In this document: positions 9,067 through 17,967 of the stretch, piece after piece
How positions within the stretch are numbered: position 1 is the stretch's first letter
How the letters are laid out: every line of letters begins with the position of its first letter
NCBI RefSeq assembly: GCF_000970025.1
Contig: NZ_CP009528.1
Span: forward strand, 979,168-1,043,167
DNA: 64,000 nt
Source of the DNA: Methanosarcina barkeri MS
Lineage (GTDB): Archaea; Halobacteriota; Methanosarcinia; Methanosarcinales; Methanosarcinaceae
Direction of reading: 5' to 3'
The notes under the pieces: model-generated
Told to the model about the DNA's origin: nothing
Seen by the model: only the letters and a program-made list of their open reading frames with translations
Databases searched by the model: none
Program-made: the position numbers and the translations under genes

Positions 9067-11082
9067 CTATTTTTCCGGATAATTACAGGAACGACCTTCT
9101 TTTTTCTCAAGGGCCTGCAGGTATTCGAGGACTGCGAGGACGTAGGTTGAGTGGGACCAGGCCAGGGGGAGAACGGATACAGGGTTACCTATGTCATCGA
9201 TCTGTTCGGATAAGAGGCCGGTGGGGTGGGCGTGAGCTGCGCACCATTTTAGGAGTTCGAGAGCTCGGTCAAGGTTGCCAACTGCGGAATGCCACTGTGA
9301 GAGCCAGAGAGTGCAGAGAATCCAGCTGTTCATATAGCCAAAATAAGTATCGTGAAGGTACCTGGCGATCCCGCCTGAGGGGCGCTTAAGGTCGCATTCG
9401 ATTGCTTCCATTGTCCGGACGACCCTGGGGTCATCGGGTGGGAGAATTCCGAAGTACCAGACTGCAAAGATTGAGGAATCAAGAGTAGGGTCGTCAAGAG
9501 AACGGCGGAAACGTTTTAGTCGGTTGTCGTAAAGTTTCTCCAGAATAGACTTCCTAATGAGGTCTGCAGCTTCCTTCCAGATGTTTGCATTGTCATAATC
9601 ACCAAGAGAGCGGGAGAGTTCATAGGCTCCGTTGAGGCCGGCATAGACCGTACATGCGCTGTAGGTGTGTATGCCTTTTCGTTCTTCCCATAGGTCAAAA
9701 CTCGAAATTGGAAGACCTGTTTTCGTGTCAATGGCTTTTATAAGATAGTTAGCTGTGGGAATCACAAGCTTTCTGTAATACCTGCCTGTGGTCCAGACAC
9801 TCTTTGCAATTTCCCAGTTGTTATAAAGGGCATAGAGAGGAAGCCCTGTCTCGTCGATTTGAATCATAGGAACAGGATGCCATGTGCTCCCGAAGTCTCC
9901 GGCAGGTGTGTACTTGTGAAGGAAGTTTCCTCTTGGGGTAATGGTTTTTGAGAAAAATTCAAAAGTTTCAAAAGTCAGATGATGATACCGTGCCCTGTCG
10001 AGCGCAAGGCAGATCCAGGCTGCATCTCTTGGCCAGCAGTAGGTATAAAGGTCTGCCCCGAATTGCTTTATATCCGAATCGCAGGATGCAATTATCGAGC
10101 CCGTGATGTCCATGTGGGCGACAACTGTAAGGAGGCTTCTGTAAAAGCACTTTAAGACACTCTGTGGGAGTTGAGGCATTCGAGAAAATTCCGGAAGGAC
10201 GGATACTCTCTCAATAAAAGATGTCCAGAAATTGAAGCTGTGATAGAAAAGGGTTTTTCTTCCGGCTTCTTTTTCCTGTTTATGAATCTGAAGTACGCTG
10301 CAGTACTTTTTTCCGAGAACTATCCAGTAGTGTAACCTTGTCGATTCTCCTGGCTTCAGTTCGGGAAGAGTCCAGCCGAGTGTGGAATCTACCGAACCGT
10401 GCGCTACAGGATTCCCACTAAGAGAGGCATCACTTTCCATATCTCTCCATGTGCCTTCAAGTCCTCTCCATTCAGCAGTTCCAACTGCATACTGGTCAAA
10501 CGCAGGGTCACTTGCGTGCAGAAAATAACGATCGCGCTTGTAATGGATAAGCGTATGTTTATCGATTACAGCCGTTTCTCCGATTTTGGTCTCAAGAATT
10601 CGATAATTCTGGTTTGAGAAAAGGCGCAAATGTTTGGGTTTATTGGATGTATTGGTGACCTTAAAAGTCCTATAAAATATATTTACCGAGGGGTGAACAG
10701 CTTCCCATACAGTGATTCGGAGTCCGATTTCTGGATTTTCGAATACTGTTTCCCCTATATTGGAGACTACTCCCATACAGGCTTCAGGGATTTTCTGGTT
10801 GCCTTCCAGAATCTCGGTTTTCCTTCTTACGCTTTCCCTGTTCTCTCCTGAGGTTTCAAGGATACGCTTACAGAACTCTTCCTTAAATTCGGATTTATAT
10901 CTCTGTCGAATATTCCAGTTTTCAAGCCAGCTGCAATAAAGAGAATCAAGATCGCATATGCCAACTTTTATAGAGTTTCCGTGATTCTCAAGTCCTACAT
11001 ATGGAAAATAGATATCCTTTATAGTTCCTTTTTCGTCTTCACAGATCAGGATTCTTCCATTTCCGAAAATTAGCGGCCTAAT
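9067..11082 (-). CDS. GH15 glucoamylase-like glycoside hydrolase; apparent ATT start
   Basis: About 671 aa, full length for archaeal GH15. It probably hydrolyses terminal alpha-linked glucose, for example from glycogen or a disaccharide. The (alpha/alpha)6 barrel shows CWPRDAAWICLAL, QIDETGLPLYALYN (general acid Glu) and LLSEQIDDIGNP with PLAWSHSTYV (catalytic base Glu region). The N-terminal beta-sandwich begins RPLIFGNGRILICEDEKG and continues with DIYFPYVGLENHG. The conserved N-terminus is in frame but no ATG/GTG/TTG precedes it after the TAG near 11106. An ATT at 11080-11082 occupies the expected start, about 8 nt after a GGGGG run. The first ATG (10776) would remove about 100 conserved residues. 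Confidence 0.85.
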   Translation of the reverse strand: MRPLIFGNGRILICEDEKGTIKDIYFPYVGLENHGNSIKVGICDLDSLYCSWLENWNIRQRYKSEFKEEFCKRILETSGENRESVRRKTEILEGNQKIPEACMGVVSNIGETVFENPEIGLRITVWEAVHPSVNIFYRTFKVTNTSNKPKHLRLFSNQNYRILETKIGETAVIDKHTLIHYKRDRYFLHASDPAFDQYAVGTAEWRGLEGTWRDMESDASLSGNPVAHGSVDSTLGWTLPELKPGESTRLHYWIVLGKKYCSVLQIHKQEKEAGRKTLFYHSFNFWTSFIERVSVLPEFSRMPQLPQSVLKCFYRSLLTVVAHMDITGSIIASCDSDIKQFGADLYTYCWPRDAAWICLALDRARYHHLTFETFEFFSKTITPRGNFLHKYTPAGDFGSTWHPVPMIQIDETGLPLYALYNNWEIAKSVWTTGRYYRKLVIPTANYLIKAIDTKTGLPISSFDLWEERKGIHTYSACTVYAGLNGAYELSRSLGDYDNANIWKEAADLIRKSILEKLYDNRLKRFRRSLDDPTLDSSIFAVWYFGILPPDDPRVVRTMEAIECDLKRPSGGIARYLHDTYFGYMNSWILCTLWLSQWHSAVGNLDRALELLKWCAAHAHPTGLLSEQIDDIGNPVSVLPLAWSHSTYVLAVLEYLQALEKKEGRSCNYPEK

Positions 11083-11947
11083 CCCAGATACCCCCTGTTT
11101 TTTTAAATTTTTATGACCCTACAAATACTACAACTCAGACATTTAAGCTTCAACTTTAAGCTTCGACTCAGTTTCCCAAAATATAGTGACCTAATCTGGT
11201 TGAATTACCTTTTTTTGAATATAACCCACTATAAAAAATGAATGTATTACCTCAAATAGTTTAGTACAGAATATTTTAATAAGAACCGGATTTTGGCTTT
11301 ATATTTTGCTCATTTAGCCTTAAAATGTCCTGCTCATTTGCAATTCTAAATTTTAGGATAATACCGAAAAAATATGTTGTCAAAAATACTTCTTCCTGGT
11401 CTTTTTGCCGGCCGTAAGTACTAAATTTAGTTTCTAATAAACTGCCATAATATGGGTCGGTGAAAGATTTACTTTTATGAAATTATATTATTTTTTATTG
11501 AGTAACTTGCTTAAGTTTTTACAGGGTTGTAGAGGCCTTTGAATTAATCATTTAAAATAAGGATGGATTTTGTTTATTTTATTAATAAATATATATTTAA
11601 AGTTTTTCTCTCAAAATTACACTTTTAAAGTTTCATATTTAGAAGAGTAGTCTCAATTAAGCTTTAAAATAAAATTTGAAGAAATTTAAAGTTTTATATA
11701 TTTAATTTATTTTTTTTGAAATTGTGGTTCTTGATAATGTTTTTTTTTTCGTACTAAGATCGGTGTTAAAATATGAGGTAACATGACTCTAAATTAAAAT
11801 TAAACTCTCATTAATCTATTTAATAGTCAATAAATTAATTTTCTCCTTTATTTTAATTGAAAAATCTACACTAATAAACTAATTTATTTAATAAGGCTAA
11901 ATACCCCCTAAAAAATAAATTCTTATTTTAGAAATATAAAAAATAGC
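11083..11947. other. AT-rich intergenic region without recognised genes
   Basis: About 0.86 kb, strongly AT-rich, with homopolymer runs and stop codons in all frames. I see no coding trace, RNA gene or long repeat; only a short direct repeat (TTTAAGCTTC, twice near 11142-11165). Confidence 0.5.
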
Positions 11948-12143
11948 TTTATATACAAGTCTGTCGATTTTGTGACTGTCAAACGGCGGATAGCCGGCAG
12001 ACAATCAAAAAAAATAGGACTTAAGCAACTGAGCTAAAAATAGCGGTATAAATCTTCAAGCTGCATGAACCCTAATGTTCAGGGTAACTTTGCTCTTGCT
12101 TTATTCTGCACATCAAGTGCATTGGTCCTGAGGAGAACTCGAC
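11948..12143 (+). promoter_or_regulatory. TATA box and structured 5' leader of the PKD protein gene
   Basis: TTTATATA at 11948-11955 fits an archaeal TATA box and predicts a start near 11978, giving a leader of about 165 nt. The leader carries three short inverted repeats: TGTC/GACA with CGG/CCG (11977-12003), ACCCT/AGGGT (12069-12085) and TGCAC/GTGCA (12107-12121). It ends in GAGGAG about 9 nt before the ATG. Whether these hairpins regulate translation is unknown. Confidence 0.4.
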
Positions 12144-13376
12144 ATGAAAAAAATTTTCTTGCCTATGGTTTTATTAGTGCTGGTTATACTTCTAATGCCT
12201 ACAGCCCTAGCAGCAGGCAATGTAACAGTTAATGATTTTTCCTCTAACGTTACAAGTGGAAATGTTACTTTATATACAAGGTTTACGGGTGACGTCACTG
12301 GTAATGTCACTAACTGGAAATGGATATTTGAAAACGTAGAAACGGGAAATACTACTTACAGCAGTTTAGGAACATCAACCCATCATAATATTAAAAAGCC
12401 TGGCGTTTATAATGTTACGCTATTAGTATGGGGGCCTGAAGGAAATGACTCACTTACGAAAATAGCCTATGTAATTGCCAACAGGGACGGTTCAAACTTA
12501 CCAGTTGCTGATTTCTCTGCATCTCCCACCTCTGGAAATTCTCCCTTGAATGTATCATTTACTGACAACAGTACGAATGCTACTTCCTGGTACTGGAAGT
12601 TTGGAGACGGAAATATTTCAAAAGAGACGAATCCAACTCACAATTACTCTGCAGACGGAGACTATACTGCTCTCCTGGTGGTAGAAAATAAGAATGGCTG
12701 GAGCACAAAAACTCAAGAAATATCTGTACACAATGGTCTTCCTATAGTTGATTTTAGTGCAGATAATTCCAGTGGCTCTGTGAAGTTTACAGATCTATCT
12801 CAAAATGCAACCGAATGGAACTGGGACTTTGGAGACGGGGACACTTCAGAAGATGAGAGCCCAACACACACTTATTCCGAAGCAGGAAACTATACAGTAA
12901 CACTCACGGCAAGCAACGAAGCTGGATCTCTCTCAAAAGTTGATGTAGTAAACGTAACGGATGAAGCTATTGCCAACGAAGAGAGCAGCAGTAGCAGTAG
13001 TAGTAGTAGCAGCCACCATCACCACCACAGCAGCATTGTCGCTAGCAGTAACGTCAGTACTTCTAATGCAGTAATAAGTGTGAATGGTACAGAGTCTGAA
13101 TCTACTGATATTGAGCAAAATGATAGTACAGCAACAAACTTTAGCGATAACGTAAGTGCGTCTCCTGAACTTCAAAGTAATGTAACAGAAACTGTGAATG
13201 AAACACAGTCCGAACCTGATACTCAGGGTCTCGAACAGGATAATGAAAGTGCAGCAGATTCTGAACAGACACAAAGTTCAAATGCTTCTGAAAGTGGAAG
13301 CGCAAAGTCGCCTGGATTCGAAGTGATTTATGGAGTAATCGGACTTCTTGGAGTGTCACTCTTTAGAAGAAGATAA
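12144..13376 (+). CDS. PKD-repeat surface glycoprotein with PGF-CTERM anchor
   Basis: 410 aa, predicted to be exported and anchored to the envelope. Residues 1-24 form a signal peptide. A first degenerate beta-sandwich (about 27-113) is followed by two PKD domains (about 121-195 and 201-271), each with the W-x-FGDG core (WKFGDG, WNWDFGDG). A low-complexity linker with ten Ser and five His (281-295) and an Asn/Ser/Thr-rich stretch with many N-x-S/T sites come next. The end is PGF (390-392), a hydrophobic helix and RRR, the PGF-CTERM signal processed by archaeosortase A. SD GAGGAG precedes the ATG. It probably contributes to the cell surface, perhaps as an adhesin. Confidence 0.88.
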   Translation: MKKIFLPMVLLVLVILLMPTALAAGNVTVNDFSSNVTSGNVTLYTRFTGDVTGNVTNWKWIFENVETGNTTYSSLGTSTHHNIKKPGVYNVTLLVWGPEGNDSLTKIAYVIANRDGSNLPVADFSASPTSGNSPLNVSFTDNSTNATSWYWKFGDGNISKETNPTHNYSADGDYTALLVVENKNGWSTKTQEISVHNGLPIVDFSADNSSGSVKFTDLSQNATEWNWDFGDGDTSEDESPTHTYSEAGNYTVTLTASNEAGSLSKVDVVNVTDEAIANEESSSSSSSSSSHHHHHSSIVASSNVSTSNAVISVNGTESESTDIEQNDSTATNFSDNVSASPELQSNVTETVNETQSEPDTQGLEQDNESAADSEQTQSSNASESGSAKSPGFEVIYGVIGLLGVSLFRRR

Positions 13377-13554
13377 AACATAGTCAATTGTAGCCAAATA
13401 CGGAAATGATATAGTTATATCAAGTAAAGGCTTACATAAAAATTTAAGTAAGGAATTAACACAAGTTCGAGCAAGGAAAAACAAAACGAAGAGGATATAT
13501 TCCTACTAAAAACCTATATTTCTGGTTCTTTCCATAAACCAAGTATAAATATTT

Positions 13555-13839
13555 ATGGTAGAACAGAACCAAATCTGGCAAAAAGAGAATAGTTGCTTTA
13601 TTTTGTCAGATTTGAAGGTTATTTTTTTCTTATTTTCAGGAACTTCTTTAGCTTCTATGGTTTTGGTGGGCTGGCCTAAAATTATTGCATACGGCTCTGA
13701 TTATCTGTCATTTGCAATCTTCAGTTTATTTCTTGGTGCAAAATTTATTATTTTTGATTATAAAGATTATTTCATTTTAAGACAGCCTATGACTGAAAAT
13801 TGTCTTCTTCATATACTGATTTTGATAAAGATCTTTTAA
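13555..13839 (+). CDS. Small hypothetical membrane protein
   Basis: 94-aa ORF starting MVEQNQIWQKENSCF, with two hydrophobic segments (about 22-43 and 50-65). No family recognised. There is no SD, and a TATA-like TATAAATATTT ends right at the ATG, too close for normal transcription from that box. It could be real or a chance ORF in AT-rich DNA. Confidence 0.3.
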   Translation: MVEQNQIWQKENSCFILSDLKVIFFLFSGTSLASMVLVGWPKIIAYGSDYLSFAIFSLFLGAKFIIFDYKDYFILRQPMTENCLLHILILIKIF

Positions 13840-13983
13840 TCCGTCCAGTAATACAATTTTAATTTCTTATTAAATATATATATACACTCGATAAGAAAGT
13901 TTATATTTTATTGCGCTGTCTTAGTAAATACCTTAAAAACGAATATTAAAAAAATCACTCACTACTGAGAATGCGTGTTTACA

Positions 13984-14139
13984 ATGTCTTACGTAAAAAA
14001 AACATGCCCTGTTTGTGGGAAAGAATTCTTTGTTCTTAAAAAGGCAGAGGAAAAAGCAACTTACTGTACTCTGGAGTGTCTGATAAAAGCTCAGGGTAAA
14101 GTGGAATCCAGAGGTATAACTTTCCCGAGTCTTGGTTGA
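13984..14139 (+). CDS. Small zinc-ribbon protein (51 aa)
   Basis: The ORF begins MSYVKKTCPVCGKEFFV and continues to YCTLECLIKAQGKVE. One CxxC and one CxxxC spaced by about 18 residues look like a single treble-clef or zinc-ribbon site. Such small zinc proteins are common in methanogens and often of unknown function. It stands alone, convergent with wrbA. Confidence 0.7.
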   Translation: MSYVKKTCPVCGKEFFVLKKAEEKATYCTLECLIKAQGKVESRGITFPSLG

Positions 14140-14225
14140 GTATTTGTAAGGTGAAAAAATTAAAAATGCGGAGAACATTCCTAAAAGGTATATGTTTTCC
14201 AATCTTTTTATTTTTACGTTTTCTT

Positions 14226-14855
14226 TTATTTCCTAGTGAGTTTTTTTGCAATCTGGGTTACATGTCTCCCCTGATAGCGGGCCATTGCAAGTTCGTTTTC
14301 TGAAGGCTGGCGGTTTTCTTCTGCTCCTGCAATCGTTGAGGCTCCATATGGACTACCTCCTGTAATTTCATCCATCCGTCTTTGACGGTTTTCTGAATAC
14401 GGAAGCCCGACAATGATCATTCCAAGATGAAGAAGGGTAACATGTGTTGTGAGGATTGTAGATTCCTGGCCTCCATGCTGTGTTCCACTTGAAGTAAAGA
14501 CACTTCCTACCTTTCCAACAAGAGCGTCTCTACTCCATAGTCCTCCAAGGCCATCAAAAACTGTACGCATCTGGGCTGACATATTTCCATAACGTGTAGG
14601 TGTCCCAAAAATTAGGGCATCTGCTCCTGCGAATACATCTTCATACATGCTCCTGGTCACAACAGGAATATGAGCAAAAAGATTTTTTGTTTCAATTGCC
14701 CCCATTTTTTCCAGAACTTCGTAAGGCAGGGTTTCAGGCACCTGATAAATTCCCACTTCAGCTCCTTCTACTTCTCTAGCTCCTTCAGCTATAGCTTCTG
14801 CCATTTTGTAAGTGTGACCATGAATACTATGGAATATCACGTTTACCTTAACCAT
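14226..14855 (-). CDS. wrbA: NAD(P)H:quinone oxidoreductase, WrbA-type flavoprotein
   Basis: 209 aa, the usual WrbA length. A flavodoxin-like FMN enzyme that reduces quinones by two electrons in oxidative-stress defence. Visible are the N-terminal FMN phosphate loop IFHSIHGHTYKMAEA, the PTRYGNMSAQMRTVFDGLG segment and the family loop FTSSGTQHGGQEST. The start is the ATG at 14855, preceded by AAGGGGA at a good distance; an upstream in-frame ATG at 14912 would add unrelated residues. A stand-alone gene. Confidence 0.93.
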   Translation of the reverse strand: MVKVNVIFHSIHGHTYKMAEAIAEGAREVEGAEVGIYQVPETLPYEVLEKMGAIETKNLFAHIPVVTRSMYEDVFAGADALIFGTPTRYGNMSAQMRTVFDGLGGLWSRDALVGKVGSVFTSSGTQHGGQESTILTTHVTLLHLGMIIVGLPYSENRQRRMDEITGGSPYGASTIAGAEENRQPSENELAMARYQGRHVTQIAKKLTRK

Positions 14856-15138
14856 TTGAATTCCCCTTAAAACTAATTGAAATGTAAGTAAAGCGGTTCC
14901 AATTATACACAAAATGGATTAATGATCCACGGAAAATCGGGTCCCTTCTTAAAAATAGTTTTCTGATGCCTTATATAACTTGTTAGCAAGAGTTGAGTTT
15001 TTCTCTCTGGCTCTGTACTCGTGATCTCCTGATCCTATTCTCTGTTTTATTTTTTGTCCTGTTGGGAGTACTTTGAGAATTAAAGAGGACTACAAATTCC
15101 TGAAAGATATGATCTATCAAAATAGTTATTAGGATATA

Positions 15139-16287
15139 ATGCTTTATAAGCTGGACATGCCCTCTCTTTCTATTGTAATGCCTTCCATGAATGAAGAAGA
15201 AACCATCCGAATTTGCATAGAGAAAGCTCAGTCTATATTCAAAAAATATAGTATAGAAGGGGAGATAATAATTGCTGACAACTCGTCAGACAGGACTGCA
15301 GAGATTGCAGCGTCAATGGGTGCAAAGGTAATAGGCCCGATAAAAGGTTACGGAAATGCTTATCTCAAAGGGCTGGCTGAAGCAAAAGGAGACTATATTG
15401 CTATTGCTGATGCCGATAATACCTATGACCTGCTTGAGCTTGATAAGTTCCTGGATCCTCTTATGGCAGGAGACGCGGATTTTATAATGGGTACCAGGCT
15501 TAAAGGCGATATCAAAAAAGGAGCTATGCCCTGGTTGCATCAATATATAGGTAACCCTTTCCTGACAGGAATGCTGAATCTTCTTTTTGGGACGAAAATT
15601 TCGGACGCCCATTGTGGGATGCGAGCTTTCACAAAAGAAGCCCTTGAGAAAATGGACCTTAAAACTCACGGCATGGAACTTGCATCCGAGATGATAATTG
15701 AAGCCGCAAAATGCGGGTTGAGAATAAAAGAAGTCCCCATAACGTATTACTCTCGCCGGACTCCCTCCAAACTTCGTTCATTTCAGGACGGTTGGCGGCA
15801 TATAAGGTTTATGATGCTATATCGCCCTTTACCTTTTCTTTTTCTACCTGGAGCTGTGGTTTTCGTCCTTGGAGCCCTGATAACCGGTTCTCTCCTTCTT
15901 ACCGGAAATGTGGCAGAAAACAGGCTTCATTCCTTCATTTTAGGCTGTATGCTTTTGATCCTCGGAGGACAGATGATCTCTACTGGCGGTTATTTGAAAA
16001 CATATGGCCTTATCCGCGGCATGTATCCTAATGATAAGGGAAACACTGCAAAATGGTTGAATTACCATTCTCTTGAAAAAGAACTGTTTGCAGGTTCAAT
16101 TATACTTATTGCAGGCATCCTGCTCGGGCTAAAAGTAGTATACACATGGATCAGCTCAGGATACGGTTCTCTCTCGGAAGTGAAAAGTGCAGTTATTTCA
16201 ATGGTATTTGCCTTTATCGGCCTTCAGATGATTTTTTCGGCAATTGTCCTGAGCGTAATGCTCCTTGAAGTTGACACAGACTGGTAA
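15139..16287 (+). CDS. GT2 dolichyl-phosphate-sugar synthase-like glycosyltransferase, membrane-anchored
   Basis: 382 aa. An N-terminal GT-A domain (about 7-230) shows SIVMPSMNEEETI, the nucleotide-binding ADNSSDRTAE and the DxD-type DAD (91-93). Four C-terminal hydrophobic helices (about 235-375) anchor it. Enzymes of this kind transfer a sugar from a nucleotide donor to dolichyl phosphate at the cytoplasmic face. AGGA lies just before the ATG; MPSLS at 15157 is an alternative start. The stop is 8 nt before the next glycosyltransferase, so the two form an operon. Confidence 0.88.
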   Translation: MLYKLDMPSLSIVMPSMNEEETIRICIEKAQSIFKKYSIEGEIIIADNSSDRTAEIAASMGAKVIGPIKGYGNAYLKGLAEAKGDYIAIADADNTYDLLELDKFLDPLMAGDADFIMGTRLKGDIKKGAMPWLHQYIGNPFLTGMLNLLFGTKISDAHCGMRAFTKEALEKMDLKTHGMELASEMIIEAAKCGLRIKEVPITYYSRRTPSKLRSFQDGWRHIRFMMLYRPLPFLFLPGAVVFVLGALITGSLLLTGNVAENRLHSFILGCMLLILGGQMISTGGYLKTYGLIRGMYPNDKGNTAKWLNYHSLEKELFAGSIILIAGILLGLKVVYTWISSGYGSLSEVKSAVISMVFAFIGLQMIFSAIVLSVMLLEVDTDW

Positions 16288-16295
16288 GTGGTTCA

Positions 16296-17465
16296 ATGAA
16301 AATCGCTTTTGTGTACGATGCTGTTTATCCATGGGTCAAGGGCGGCGCAGAAATGCGCATACATGAACTGGGAAAGCGGCTCTCGTCCAGGGGACACGAA
16401 GTACACATTTTCGGAGTCAAATGGTGGGAAGGAGAAGATACTTTTGAGTATGAAGGCATGACTCTTCACGGCGTCTGTAAAGCTCGAAACCTGTATGTTA
16501 ATGGTAGACGCTCGATTTCTGAGGCAATAATCTTCGCTGTGAAATTGTTCCCTGAGCTCAGGAAAGAAAATTTTGACCTTATAGATGTGAGTGTCTTTCC
16601 CTATTTTTCCTGTTTTCCCGTAAAAGCGGTTTCAATCCTGAAAAAAGTACCTTCAGTACTTACCTGGCACGAGGTATGGGATGATTACTGGTATGAATAT
16701 TTAGGAAGGGCAGGAATTTTTGGATTGCTGATTGAGAAGGCTGTTTCGAAGTTATCAGAAAATAATATTGCGGTCTCGAAATGGACAAAGGATAGACTTG
16801 AGGGACTCGGTGTGCCTGGAGAAAAGATCGCGTTTATTCCTAACGGGATTGATCTTAAAAGAATCTCCGAGATTGAGCCTAACTGGGAAAAATTCTCTGT
16901 TGGCCCTGAAAATAAGGCTTATGATATTATTTTTGCAGGCCGGCTTATAAAGGAAAAAAACGTTGATTTGCTGATTAAAGCTGTAGCTCTTCTTAAAGCC
17001 GATTTTCCAGCTCTCAGGTGCTGCATTGTTGGGGATGGACCTGAAAGGGCAGCACTAGTGAAACTTGCAAAGAGAAGTGGGGTTTGCGAGAATGTCGAGT
17101 TTGCAGGTTTTCAGGAGTATGGGGCATTGATCGGAAAAATCAAGGCTTCAAAAGTGCTTGTGCTGCCTTCAAGCCGGGAAGGGTTTGGGATGGTGGTTAT
17201 CGAAGCTTTTGCCTGTGGAGTTCCTGTGGTGACGGTTAGAGCAAAGTATAATGCTGCACAGGGGCTTGTTGAAGATGGGGTTGATGGGTTTATTGTGGGG
17301 CTTGAGGAAAGGGAGATTGCAAAAGCTGTGATAAAAATTATTGGAAATACCTCAAGGAACAAAAAAGCTTCAGAAGCCGCATTGCGGAAAGCTGAAAACT
17401 ATGACTGGGAAGAAATAGTTAAAAATGTTCAATTAATGTTTGAAGATTGTATTAAAAGAAATTAA
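16296..17465 (+). CDS. GT4-family glycosyltransferase
   Basis: 389 aa, cytoplasmic GT-B fold retaining glycosyltransferase. The N-terminal domain starts KIAFVYDAVYPWVKGGAEMR, the acceptor-side Gly loop of GT4. The C-terminal domain shows DIIFAGRLIKEKNVDLLIKA and the E-x7-E donor motif in SSREGFGMVVIEAFACGVPV. Eight nt after the upstream GT2 gene; the pair likely assembles a lipid-linked glycan. Sugar specificity cannot be told from sequence. Confidence 0.9.
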   Translation: MKIAFVYDAVYPWVKGGAEMRIHELGKRLSSRGHEVHIFGVKWWEGEDTFEYEGMTLHGVCKARNLYVNGRRSISEAIIFAVKLFPELRKENFDLIDVSVFPYFSCFPVKAVSILKKVPSVLTWHEVWDDYWYEYLGRAGIFGLLIEKAVSKLSENNIAVSKWTKDRLEGLGVPGEKIAFIPNGIDLKRISEIEPNWEKFSVGPENKAYDIIFAGRLIKEKNVDLLIKAVALLKADFPALRCCIVGDGPERAALVKLAKRSGVCENVEFAGFQEYGALIGKIKASKVLVLPSSREGFGMVVIEAFACGVPVVTVRAKYNAAQGLVEDGVDGFIVGLEEREIAKAVIKIIGNTSRNKKASEAALRKAENYDWEEIVKNVQLMFEDCIKRN

Positions 17466-17531
17466 CGCTTAGTTTATCTGCATAAAAAGATTGGATATTC
17501 TCTGTTTTAAGTGTAGGCATGAGTGTTTTCT

Positions 17532-17594
17532 ATTCAGGCACTTCTCTATTCAGGTACTTCTCTATTCAGGCACTTCTCAATTCAGGTACTTCTA
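17532..17594. repeat. 16-bp tandem repeat, four copies
   Basis: ATTCAGGCACTTCTCT and its C/T variant alternate four times immediately after the GT4 gene. The rest of the gap to 17967 is AT-rich with no coding trace. Confidence 0.85.
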
Positions 17595-17967
17595 ACACGG
17601 GCGAGTTGCTAAAAGAAACTTAGTCTATTTCTATTTCAAAACATTTCTATCTTAATATATTTATATCCTAACTTCTTTACATTTTAAAATATTTATATTT
17701 TAGGATATATTCGTTCTCTAAACTACATTTACAATAAATTAATAGTACTTTACTTTTTAGATACGGTTTTTTAAGAACTCCGATAAGTTTTAATTTTGCT
17801 TTTTAAGGTTTACTCCGAATTTAAATGTATAATAAAGCTTCTTTCTTAAAATTATTCTCTTTAATCTCTTTATCGTGAGAAGTAAGCTTATATTTAAGCC
17901 AGCTAATTTCAAGGTTGTCAGCAGGTTGATAGCCTGCAAGAAAAATGGAACAATAAATAAGTCAAGA

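Noticed and set aside
12933-13274. Minus-strand ORF rich in Thr/Ala opposite the PKD gene
   Set aside because: It arises from the Ser/His repeat codons on the other strand.
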